Source: JAIEPT01 sp038217425
GTDB taxonomy: Bacteria; Planctomycetota; Planctomycetia; Gemmatales; Gemmataceae
Assembly: GCA_038217425.1 (NCBI GenBank)
Contig: JBBQPM010000204.1
Coordinates: 1-11,906 of the forward strand
DNA length: 11,906 nucleotides
Direction of reading: 5' to 3'
Below the pieces are notes generated by a model. That model was not told the origin of the DNA and made no database searches. It was given only the letters and a program-made list of their open reading frames with translations. This document shows positions 1 through 5,767 of the stretch, in pieces. Both the position numbers and the translations under genes were made by a program. The stretch's first letter is position 1; every line of letters begins with the position of its first letter.

Positions 1-17
1 CTTCGTTGGCGGGCTTT
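1..17 (+). ncRNA. 3' end of a further Y RNA-like unit (partial)
   Basis: The first bases match the conserved 3' end of the three complete units downstream: CTTCG, then a strand of the terminal helix (GTTGGCGGG), then CTTT. The equivalent positions in unit A are 159-174. The 5' strand and the tRNA-like body lie outside the window. This suggests the array starts further upstream and has at least four members. The match is short, so confidence is moderate. Confidence 0.5.
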
Positions 18-43
18 CAGGCGCCGTCGCCGCGATCGAAAAA

Positions 44-174
44 AGACCGACTGCCGGTTCGGAGTACATGTTAATTCGTAGGTCGCGGGTTCGAATCCCG
101 CCAGGTCGGCAACGTCCTGTAGCTCAGCGGGTAGAGCAACGAAAATCTCTGGCCACAACTTCGTCGGTCTCTTT
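44..174 (+). ncRNA. Y RNA-like unit A with class I tRNA-like module
   Basis: Probable Ro60-binding Y RNA (YrlA-like), about 131 nt. The ends pair: 44-51 (AGACCGAC) with 163-170 (GTCGGTCT). Inside lie helix GGTT 56-59/AACT 157-160 and helix CGGAG 60-64/CTCTG 147-151, leaving the bulge GCCAC on the 3' side. The centre is a tRNA read in permuted order: anticodon-stem strand TTCGT 75-79, a five-base variable loop AGGTC 80-84, T-arm 85-101 with loop TTCGAAT, a shortened closed acceptor stem CAGG 102-105/CCTG 116-119, TA 120-121 at the U8/A9 place, D-arm 122-137 with loop AGCGGGTA, and ACGAA 139-143 pairing back to 75-79. The anticodon loop is thus replaced by the Ro60-type stem. No 3' CCA or anticodon is present, so it is not a working tRNA. 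In known YrlA RNAs the tRNA mimic is the effector end and the terminal stem binds Ro60. The exact ends are inferred from pairing and the T-rich 3' end. Confidence 0.85.
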
Positions 175-203
175 GTTTATGTTGTCGCGCCCCCTGAAAG
201 CGA

Positions 204-344
204 AGGCCGACTGCCGGTTCGGAGTACATGGGAACTGTTGCCCGAAAGGGCGTGCGGGTTCAAATCCCGTCGGCATCGCAAGATGCCGTGGTGGAATTGG
301 AAGACACGACAGAATTCTCTGACCACAACTTCGTCGGCCTCTTT
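204..344 (+). ncRNA. Y RNA-like unit B with tRNA-Leu-like (class II) module
   Basis: Second complete unit, about 141 nt. The terminal helix is AGGCCGAC 204-211 with GTCGGCCT 333-340; compared with unit A one pair changes from U-containing to G-C. Inner helices are GGTT 216-219/AACT 327-330 and CGGAG 220-224/CTCTG 317-321. The tRNA-like body resembles tRNA-Leu: variable arm GCCC 240-243/GGGC 248-251 with loop GAAA, T-arm 254-270 with loop TTCAAAT, a full 7-bp acceptor stem CGGCATC 271-277/GATGCCG 282-288 closed by the GNRA tetraloop GCAA, and a Leu-type D-arm GTG 291-293/CAC 305-307 with an 11-base loop containing GG. The anticodon-stem remnant is CTGT 235-238/ACAG 309-312. The closed acceptor stem shows directly that the tRNA mimic is circularly permuted. 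Only 10 bases separate it from unit C, which suggests one transcript cut into units. Confidence 0.87.
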
Positions 345-350
345 GTTCTG

Positions 351-467
351 GCTCGACTGCCGGTGCGGAGTACATGGTAAGCCCTTCGGGGCGAGCAGGC
401 TCGACACCTGCCCGGATTCTCGTTTCGAGAATCCGAGACTCTGCCCACACTTCGTCGAGCACTTTTT
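351..467 (+). ncRNA. Y RNA-like unit C, D-arm missing
   Basis: Third unit, about 117 nt. The terminal helix is GCTCGAC 351-357 with GTCGAGC 454-460, fully compensated against units A and B. Inner helices are GGTG 362-365/CACT 448-451 (T-A in A and B becomes G-C here) and CGGAG 366-370/CTCTG 439-443. The conserved TACATG 371-376 follows. The tRNA-like part keeps a variable arm (GCCC 381-384/GGGC 389-392, loop TTCG) and a T-arm (395-411, loop CTCGACA). The acceptor equivalent is a perfect 10-bp hairpin 413-422/426-435 with loop TTT. The RNA then runs straight into the 3' strand of the Ro60-type stem, so there is no D-arm. A run of five T (463-467) follows the terminal helix, and the rsr ribosome binding site starts two bases later. 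It may be a variant with a different partner, or a decaying copy. Confidence 0.8.
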
Positions 468-468
468 G

Positions 469-475
469 AGAGGAG
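469..475 (+). promoter_or_regulatory. Ribosome binding site of rsr, abutting Y RNA unit C
   Basis: AGAGGAG lies seven bases before the ATG at 483 and fixes that start. It begins two bases after the T-run that ends unit C. If unit C and rsr share a transcript, folding, Ro60 binding or 3' processing of unit C would act right at the translation start, giving a possible autoregulatory link. That link is inference. Confidence 0.7.
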
Positions 476-482
476 CCCAGCC

Positions 483-2102
483 ATGGCCAACAAGGGTCTA
501 TTCCAGAGTCTGAAGAGCCAGCTGCCCCGCGCCGACGCTCGCAACGAGGAAGGCGCCGTGGCGTACCGCCTGCCGGCCAAGCACGCGCTTGCCCAGCTCG
601 CGGCCACCGGTTGCTTCAACGGCGTTTTTTACGCCGAGGCCGAGGATCAGCTCAAGACGCTGCTCGGCCTCGTGAGCGAGATCGACGACAACGTCTACCT
701 CGCCAAGCTCGCGGTCTACAGCCGGGAACGCGCCTTCATGAAGGACATGCCGGCGGCGCTGCTGCTCGTCCTGGCCCAGCGCGATCCGAAGCTGCTGCAC
801 GCGGTCTTCGATCGCGTGGTGACCAACGGTCGCGTGCTGCGCACGCTGCTGCAGATGATCCGCTCGGGTCAGTTCGGCAAGAAGAGCCTGTCGTCTTCGC
901 TGCAGCGCGCGTTCCAGCGCTGGCTGAACCAGGCGAGCGTCGGCAAGCTGCTGTCGGCGTCGATCGGTTCGAACCCGAGCCTGCGCGACGTGCTCCGTCT
1001 CGCTCGGCCAACGCCGCCGAGCGACGCGCGGCGCGCACTGTTCGGCTGGCTGACCGAAAAGCCGATCGAGAAGTGGGCGCCGGCCTCGGCGGATGATCTG
1101 CCGATCGAAGTGCAGTCGCTCCGCGCCTACCGGTCGGCTCAGACGGAAGCGGAGCAGGTCGAGATCCTGGCTCGTTCGTCATTCCGCTGGGATCTCCTGG
1201 CGGATGCCGCGCGCGGTCCGCTCGTCTGGAAGGCGATCGCTCGGCAGATGGGACCGCAGGCGCTGCGGATGAACCTGAACACGCTGCTGCGTCACGGCGT
1301 CCTCGCGGATGCCGAACTGGCGGACTATGTCGCGGGCCGAATCGCGGATGCGGACGAGATCCGTTCGTCGGGCCAGTTCCCGTACCAGTTTTTGGCTGCG
1401 TACCTGAACGTCGACGAAAGCGTTCCGCACCAGATCAAGGCCGCGCTGAGCGAGGCGGCGGAGATCGCGTGCGGCAACGTGCCGGCTCTGCCGGGCCCGG
1501 TCGTCATCGGGCTGGACGTCTCGGGTTCGATGCAGTCGGCCGTCACCGGTCGGCGCGGGCACGGCGCGACCAGCAAGGTGCGCTGCGCCGATGTGGCGGC
1601 GCTGTTCGCGGCGGCGATCCTGCGCCGCAATCCCGATAGCGTCGTCATTCCGTTCGACGACCAGACCTACGCCGTCCGCATGGATGCCGGGGACTCGATC
1701 CTGAGCCTGGCGGAACGGCTCGGCCGATTCGGCGGCGGCGGTACCAACTGTTCGCTGCCCCTGGCCGAGGCGAACGTTCGGTACGCGTCTCGTCCGTTCG
1801 CGGGATGCGTGCTGGTCAGCGACAACGAGAGCTGGATCGGCGTCGGCCGGCACGGCGCCACCGCGGTCATGACCGAGTGGCAGGCGTTCGTCAAGAACCA
1901 GGTTCGGCTGCAGGCCTCCGAGTTCGACGGCCCCAAGCTGGCGTGCATCGATCTGCAGCCGTACGGCACGACTCAGGCGCCGGAGCGATCCGACATCCTG
2001 AACGTCGGCGGTTTCAGCGATGCCGTGTTCGGCGTCTTGGCGGGATTCTTCGGGAACGAACCCGCGCGCTTCGTCCGTGACGTCGAGGCGACCGCGTTGT
2101 GA
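483..2102 (+). CDS. rsr: Ro60-like protein Rsr (TROVE and VWA domains)
   Basis: Bacterial homologue of the Ro60 autoantigen, a ring-shaped protein that binds Y RNAs on its outer face and misfolded or damaged RNA in its central hole. In Deinococcus it works with Y RNA and polynucleotide phosphorylase in RNA decay and stress survival. At 539 residues the length is normal. Residues about 15-330 form the helical TROVE region. Residues about 338-530 form a von Willebrand A domain with an intact MIDAS: DVSGS at 345-349, T421 in GGGGTN and D447 in VSDNES. The start is set by AGAGGAG at 469-475. Three complete Y RNA-like units lie directly upstream, which strongly supports the assignment and suggests the protein and its RNAs are expressed together. 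A strong terminator follows the stop. No rtcB, rtcA or PNPase gene is in view. Confidence 0.96.
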   Translation: MANKGLFQSLKSQLPRADARNEEGAVAYRLPAKHALAQLAATGCFNGVFYAEAEDQLKTLLGLVSEIDDNVYLAKLAVYSRERAFMKDMPAALLLVLAQRDPKLLHAVFDRVVTNGRVLRTLLQMIRSGQFGKKSLSSSLQRAFQRWLNQASVGKLLSASIGSNPSLRDVLRLARPTPPSDARRALFGWLTEKPIEKWAPASADDLPIEVQSLRAYRSAQTEAEQVEILARSSFRWDLLADAARGPLVWKAIARQMGPQALRMNLNTLLRHGVLADAELADYVAGRIADADEIRSSGQFPYQFLAAYLNVDESVPHQIKAALSEAAEIACGNVPALPGPVVIGLDVSGSMQSAVTGRRGHGATSKVRCADVAALFAAAILRRNPDSVVIPFDDQTYAVRMDAGDSILSLAERLGRFGGGGTNCSLPLAEANVRYASRPFAGCVLVSDNESWIGVGRHGATAVMTEWQAFVKNQVRLQASEFDGPKLACIDLQPYGTTQAPERSDILNVGGFSDAVFGVLAGFFGNEPARFVRDVEATAL

Positions 2103-2107
2103 AGTGA

Positions 2108-2150
2108 AGCCGTGGCCGTCGGTTCGCCGGCGGTCGCGGCTTTCTTACTT
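2108..2150 (+). terminator. Intrinsic terminator after rsr
   Basis: A 15-bp stem (13 pairs 2108-2120/2129-2141 plus two more closing a UUCG tetraloop at 2123-2126) is followed by a T-rich stretch. Three of the pairs are G-U; there are no mismatches. It begins six bases after the rsr stop. It should end the Y RNA/rsr transcript and make the following gene pair a separate unit. Confidence 0.85.
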
Positions 2151-2231
2151 TCCAAATGCGTCTTGCACGCACCCTCCCGTTTCGGATACAACCCCCGCGG
2201 ACTCACATCGTGACTCTGACGGGAGAGATAC

Positions 2232-2924
2232 TTGGCCGACGCGAAATCGCAGCGCGACGTTTTGGATGGGCTGCAAAAAGCACTAGCCGAACCGACCGGT
2301 CTACCGCTGCTCGTCAGCAAAGGCGTCGGTCTGTTCGCGAACAATGCCGCGGGCAAGGCGGCCGCCAAGGCGTGTCAAGACGCCGGCTGGCTCACGTCCG
2401 TCCGCAAAGAAACCAAAGGCAAGACGACGACCGAGTACTTCGGCCTCTCCGAACCGGGCCTGGGCCATCTCCTGGCCGAGACGAGCTCGAAGCCGGTCCT
2501 CACGGCCCTGCTTGAAGCAGTGCAGCGCTGCCAGGGGCGCATCCATGAATGGATCGAATCGGTGCAGAAGTCGCAGCAGATTCTGGATGCCCTCCGCAAT
2601 CAAATCTTCCGCGTACTGGAGCATTTGGAGCAACCGGGAGCGCTGGCCAAGCCGGGCAAGAACGTCGCCGACGTCCTGCTCGCTCGGTTGGCAGAATGGC
2701 AAAGCGCGGGCAAGCTGGGCGACTGTCCGATGCCCGAACTCTTCCACGCCGCGAGGCCGTACGCCCAGTTCACGACGGGGCAATTTCACGACGCGCTGCG
2801 CCAGCTTCACGAAAAAGAGAAAGTCTACTTGCATCCGTGGTCAGGTCCGCTATATGAGTTGCCGCAGCCCGAGCTGAGCTTGCTCGTCGGGCACGAAATC
2901 GCCTACTATGTCAGTCTGCGATAG
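2232..2924 (+). CDS. Hypothetical protein with probable winged-helix domains
   Basis: A 230-residue protein of a family I cannot name with certainty. Residues about 25-85 look like a winged helix: helices around KAAAKACQDAGWL, then a basic KETKGKTTTEYFGLS hairpin. Residues about 88-135 form a long amphipathic helix, probably a coiled coil. Residues about 145-215 look like a second winged helix ending in LHPWSGPLYELP, then LLVGHEIAYYVSLR. No signal peptide or membrane segment is seen, so it should be cytoplasmic. The start is TTG at 2232 with GGGAG a few bases upstream; no ATG fits the conserved N-terminus. It lies 129 bases after rsr, across a terminator, and is followed on the same strand by a P-loop ATPase. 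A DNA-binding or adaptor partner of that ATPase is the natural guess; nothing in the sequence proves it. Confidence 0.85.
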   Translation: MADAKSQRDVLDGLQKALAEPTGLPLLVSKGVGLFANNAAGKAAAKACQDAGWLTSVRKETKGKTTTEYFGLSEPGLGHLLAETSSKPVLTALLEAVQRCQGRIHEWIESVQKSQQILDALRNQIFRVLEHLEQPGALAKPGKNVADVLLARLAEWQSAGKLGDCPMPELFHAARPYAQFTTGQFHDALRQLHEKEKVYLHPWSGPLYELPQPELSLLVGHEIAYYVSLR

Positions 2925-2939
2925 GGAAATTCAGAATCG

Positions 2940-3066
2940 CTAACCACAGAGACACAGAGGACACAGAGAAATGCAAGGAGAAGGGCGATTTGAAAAGAAT
3001 TCTCTTCGTCCAACTCTCTCTTCTCCGCCTTTCTTTCCTCTGTGCTCTCTGTGCCTCTGTGGTTAG
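2940..3066. repeat. MITE-like inverted repeat ('ACCACAGAG' family)
   Basis: Nearly the whole 127-bp element is an imperfect inverted repeat. It opens with CTAACCACAGAG and closes with CTCTGTGGTTAG. CACAGAG recurs within each arm, and the centre is palindromic (AGAATTCT, 2996-3003). No transposase gene and no clear target duplication are visible. Dispersed repeats with these ends occur in many environmental bacteria, planctomycetes included. It lies between the stop of the winged-helix gene and the ATPase ribosome binding site, so it would sit in the mRNA as a long hairpin if the two genes are cotranscribed. There is no second copy in this window. Confidence 0.8.
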
Positions 3067-3096
3067 TAATTCGTTTATGTTCACGAGGAACAGGTT

Positions 3097-5220
3097 ATGT
3101 CTACCGCGATGCTCGATCGGCCCCTCACGGAGCGGGCCCTGGATCTTTTCCAACAAGCCGGCAATCCATTCCGCAACTACTTCGCCCGCAACCCCGATGA
3201 CGCCGTCTGCGCCCAGTTTCACGTCCCGGAACTCTTCGCCAAGGAACGGGCCCAACTTCTCGGCGTCGTCGAACTCTATCGGCAAACGCCGACGCTGCAC
3301 TCCGAGATGATTCCCGTGCTCGGCAACAAAGGCGCGGGCAAGACCCATCTGCTCCACTCGATCAAGCACGGCTCCGACGGCTCCTGGCAACTCCTCGTCA
3401 CGCCGGGCACGTTCCAGAAGGACACCGACTTTCTCGAGTACCTGCTTTTCCAGGTCATCGACACGCTCCTGGGCGGCGGCAAGCAAAAAGGCCGACGTCC
3501 GCTCGATTTCGTCTGCGAACAGCTGACGCGCCAGGTGTTGCGCGACACCATCGCCGGCGCCACCCGCGACGAACTGCTCGATCTCTTCCCGGCTCCCGGC
3601 CTGGGTCGATGGACGCGTCGGCTCGGCATCGGCGCCACCCAGGCGCAGGAACGCGCTCAGTGGCTCACCGACTGCCTGCGTCTGCCGCCCACGATGCCGC
3701 TCCGCCAGATGCTCACCGAGAACGCCACCGACGGCGACAAGGCGTGCGAGCTGATCGGAACCGTCGTTGATCGGACGCAGCCGCACAGCACCGAAGGCGT
3801 GATGAAGCGTGCCCTCTACCAGGGTTTCGCCCGGGCGGCGATCCTCGGCGACGAGAGCGATATCGCCAACTTCCTCACCTACGGCTTCGCGGAACTCGAC
3901 TTCAAGGTCGAGCCGAGCCGAAACGCTCTCGTGCTCAATCTGTTCAAAACGCTCATGCAGGTCTTTCAGGAACTGAGGATCCCCGTCGTCGTCGCCTTCG
4001 ATCAGCTCGAAGATCTGCTGCTCGCGCGGCGCAATGACGATGGTCACAAGACGGCCGAGGCGTTCTTCGCGGGCATCGTGCAGACCATGCACAATGTCCC
4101 CGGCATCTGCTTCCTCGTCTTCGCCGAGCGCGGGCTGTGGAACCGCTTCGTCCCTTCGCTCGACGGCTACATCCAGGATCGGCTCAACAACCCCGTCCAC
4201 GTCCCTGGCTTCGGCACCATCAAGTCGCTCCGACTCGAAGCGCCGTCGGCCGAACTCGTCGTGAAGGTCGTCGAATCCCGACTCCTCCCTCTCCTGTCCG
4301 CCGTCAACGATCCGTCGCTCGCCAGCATCCATCCCTTCACAATGGACAAGGTCCAGCAGATCGCGAAAACCGAACCGACGCTCCGCGATATGTTGCAGCA
4401 ATTTCGGCATCTGTTCGATCACGTCGTCTACGGCGAAGTGCAAACGACGTCGTACGAGACGGAAGAGGCGAAGCCGATCTCGCGGCTGCCCAAGCCGCCT
4501 CAGGAACCGAAGATCAAGTCGGTGGTGATCGTCGAGACGGAGCCGCAGGTGAAGGTGACGACTCTGCCGCCGCCGAGGCAGCCGATCGCGACGGGAGACA
4601 CGACGAGCCTTTCGAGCATCTGGGAAACGGAGCTCGCCGCCGCCCGAGGACGTTTGGCGACGGAGAGCGCTCTCACGGGCGCGACGCGCGAGTTGCAAGC
4701 GGCGCTCGGCGCCTTCCTGCAAACGTGTCTGGAGCACGGCGTCAAAGTTGGGCCCTGGCGCCTGCAGCACGCCGTCCCTGAGTTCAGCTTCGGCGAACAT
4801 CCGACCTACGGCATGATCAGTATCGGCCATTGGGTCTGCAAAGACGGACAGCCGTGGAAGGTCGGCATCGGCCTGTTCCTCGCCCGCGGCGCCGGCAAGC
4901 CGAAGGATCTGGAGACCAAGCTCGCCGCCCTCGACGCCGAGCCGGCCGTCATCGATCACCTCATCCTGCTCCGGCCCGACGACGACGCCAACCTCACCGG
5001 CAAGAGCAAGACCGTGTGGCAAGACGCCGAGAAGCGCGGCAAGCACGCCCGCCTCGAAGCGGTGAGCCTGGAGAACTTCACGCTGCTGTCGAGTTTCCCG
5101 CGCTGGCTCGCCGCCGCCGGCGAGAGTTTGCCGAGCGGTCAGCCACTCCCGAATGTCGCGGACCTGATGCAGGATCGTTGCGAGAAGTTGCTCGAACAGA
5201 TCTGTATGCCCTGCCCGTAA
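3097..5220 (+). CDS. P-loop ATPase with unassigned C-terminal domain
   Basis: A 707-residue protein. Residues about 25-430 form an AAA/STAND-like NTPase: Walker A GNKGAGKT at 76-83, and a Walker B strand VVVAFDQLED with D302, where an acidic residue follows at E305. A strand ICFLVFAERG follows, with a helical region at about 140-290 between the two motifs. Residues about 450-500 are a Pro/Lys/Glu-rich linker. Residues about 500-707 are a separate alpha/beta domain with strands KVGIGLFLAR (588-597) and DHLILLRP (620-627). The layout recalls restriction-endonuclease-like folds, but I see no D...ExK catalytic set, so this is only a guess. GAGGA at 3085-3089 supports the ATG at 3097. It probably forms an operon with the winged-helix gene despite the inserted repeat. 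Such ATPase plus winged-helix pairs often belong to defence or DNA-handling systems, but the function is unknown. Confidence 0.88.
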   Translation: MSTAMLDRPLTERALDLFQQAGNPFRNYFARNPDDAVCAQFHVPELFAKERAQLLGVVELYRQTPTLHSEMIPVLGNKGAGKTHLLHSIKHGSDGSWQLLVTPGTFQKDTDFLEYLLFQVIDTLLGGGKQKGRRPLDFVCEQLTRQVLRDTIAGATRDELLDLFPAPGLGRWTRRLGIGATQAQERAQWLTDCLRLPPTMPLRQMLTENATDGDKACELIGTVVDRTQPHSTEGVMKRALYQGFARAAILGDESDIANFLTYGFAELDFKVEPSRNALVLNLFKTLMQVFQELRIPVVVAFDQLEDLLLARRNDDGHKTAEAFFAGIVQTMHNVPGICFLVFAERGLWNRFVPSLDGYIQDRLNNPVHVPGFGTIKSLRLEAPSAELVVKVVESRLLPLLSAVNDPSLASIHPFTMDKVQQIAKTEPTLRDMLQQFRHLFDHVVYGEVQTTSYETEEAKPISRLPKPPQEPKIKSVVIVETEPQVKVTTLPPPRQPIATGDTTSLSSIWETELAAARGRLATESALTGATRELQAALGAFLQTCLEHGVKVGPWRLQHAVPEFSFGEHPTYGMISIGHWVCKDGQPWKVGIGLFLARGAGKPKDLETKLAALDAEPAVIDHLILLRPDDDANLTGKSKTVWQDAEKRGKHARLEAVSLENFTLLSSFPRWLAAAGESLPSGQPLPNVADLMQDRCEKLLEQICMPCP

Positions 5221-5242
5221 TCGTTCGAGCTGGGAAACGCCT

Positions 5243-5294
5243 GCGACCGTGAGGATGCGAACCGATTTCGCGTCCTCACGGTCGCGGCTGTTTT
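5243..5294 (+). terminator. Hairpin terminator after the ATPase gene
   Basis: A 13-bp perfect stem (5243-5255/5273-5285) carries a smaller inner pairing GCGAA/TTCGC. It is followed by GGCTGTTTT. It starts 22 bases after the ATPase stop. The U-run is short but the stem is strong. It lies between genes that converge here and may stop transcription from both sides. Confidence 0.7.
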
Positions 5295-5327
5295 GCGGAA
5301 ACGTAACGCGGAGAAGCCGAAACCGTA

Positions 5328-5349
5328 GAGCAAGCGGCCTCGCTTGCTC
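5328..5349. repeat. Small perfect palindrome at the end of the DUF4058 remnant
   Basis: A 9-bp stem GAGCAAGCG/CGCTTGCTC encloses GCCT. It lies just beyond the point where the minus-strand DUF4058-like reading frame loses similarity (about 5367). It may mark the break that removed the rest of that gene, or act as a weak terminator. There is no T-run on either side. Confidence 0.5.
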
Positions 5350-5767
5350 CTTCCCCATAGGCAAGGGAGGTCGACCGCCGCCGCCAGCCGTGGATCGCCG
5401 TCGTCGGTGAGGATCTCCACGCGAATATCGTCGGTTTCGGGCCAATCGACCGCGACGGAAATGCCGGGAGCCGGGGCCGCCCAGGGCTGAAGTTCTCCCG
5501 TCGTTTCAGGCAGTGCAGAAGTCTGCAGAGCGGCTACATCAATTTCGATCGGCCCGTTGCGGTCGAGAAACGGCACGGCGTAATACCCTGGCGGGAGCAC
5601 GCCCTGGTTGAGCAGGCGCGCCATCGCCGCCGCCCAGGCGCCGTGGAAGCTGCGCCACGGGTGCGTTCGGCTCAGGGGCGGATGAAAATGGTTGAGTAGC
5701 GGCATAACTCCAACTCCGTGACTCGCTGCGACTCATTTTACCAAAATGAACCGAGGGCCTGAAAGCA

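Larger units (their letters stand above)
5139..5705 (-). pseudogene. Truncated DUF4058-like protein
   Basis: The first 110 or so residues look like the start of a planctomycete DUF4058-type protein: MPLLNHFHPPLS, then HPWRSFHGAWAAAMARLLNQ, LPPGYYA, IEIDVAAL and a strand ending RLAAAVDL. From recall of the family, members continue with a conserved ELVSPANK-like segment and run to roughly 250 residues. Here the frame turns into unrelated Arg/Ser-rich sequence at about 5367. It then runs through the ATPase terminator and antisense into the last 80 bases of the ATPase gene before a chance stop. I read it as a 5' remnant of a broken gene. The meaningful part is about 5367-5705. It lies 62 bases downstream of the kinase on the same strand. 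The family function is unknown. Confidence 0.6.

Noticed and set aside
85..137. A canonical tRNA gene, suggested by the T-arm TTCGAAT and the D-arm GCTCAGCGGGTAGAGC
   Set aside because: The T-arm comes before the D-arm, the acceptor strands are joined to each other, and there is no anticodon or CCA end. The permuted tRNA mimic of a Y RNA explains every part.
140..270. A tRNA interrupted by an intron, from the D-arm at 122-137 to the T-arm at 254-270
   Set aside because: The acceptor strands 5' of that D-arm and 3' of that T-arm do not pair, whereas each T-arm pairs into an acceptor stem with the D-arm that follows it. Terminal helices also define other unit borders.
413..435. Rho-independent terminator before rsr
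   Set aside because: The 10-bp hairpin is followed by AGACTCTGCC, not by a T-run, and it occupies the acceptor-stem place of unit C.
1..467. A CRISPR array, suggested by repeating blocks
   Set aside because: Repeats are about 150 bases apart, are split between the two ends of each unit and enclose tRNA-like structure; there are no regular short repeats with unique spacers and no cas genes.
68..513. Short open frames across the Y RNA array
   Set aside because: They cut across conserved RNA helices, lack ribosome binding sites and share no conserved protein sequence.
2163..2192. Sigma70-type promoter (TTGCAC ... GATACA) before the winged-helix gene
   Set aside because: The -35 is fair, but the -10 matches only half the consensus; too weak to annotate, although a promoter is expected after the terminator.
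2911..5445. Long minus-strand open frame of 844 codons
   Set aside because: It is the shadow of the ATPase gene; its product is Arg/Glu/Asp-rich with no recognisable domain, and it would read through the MITE and the terminator.
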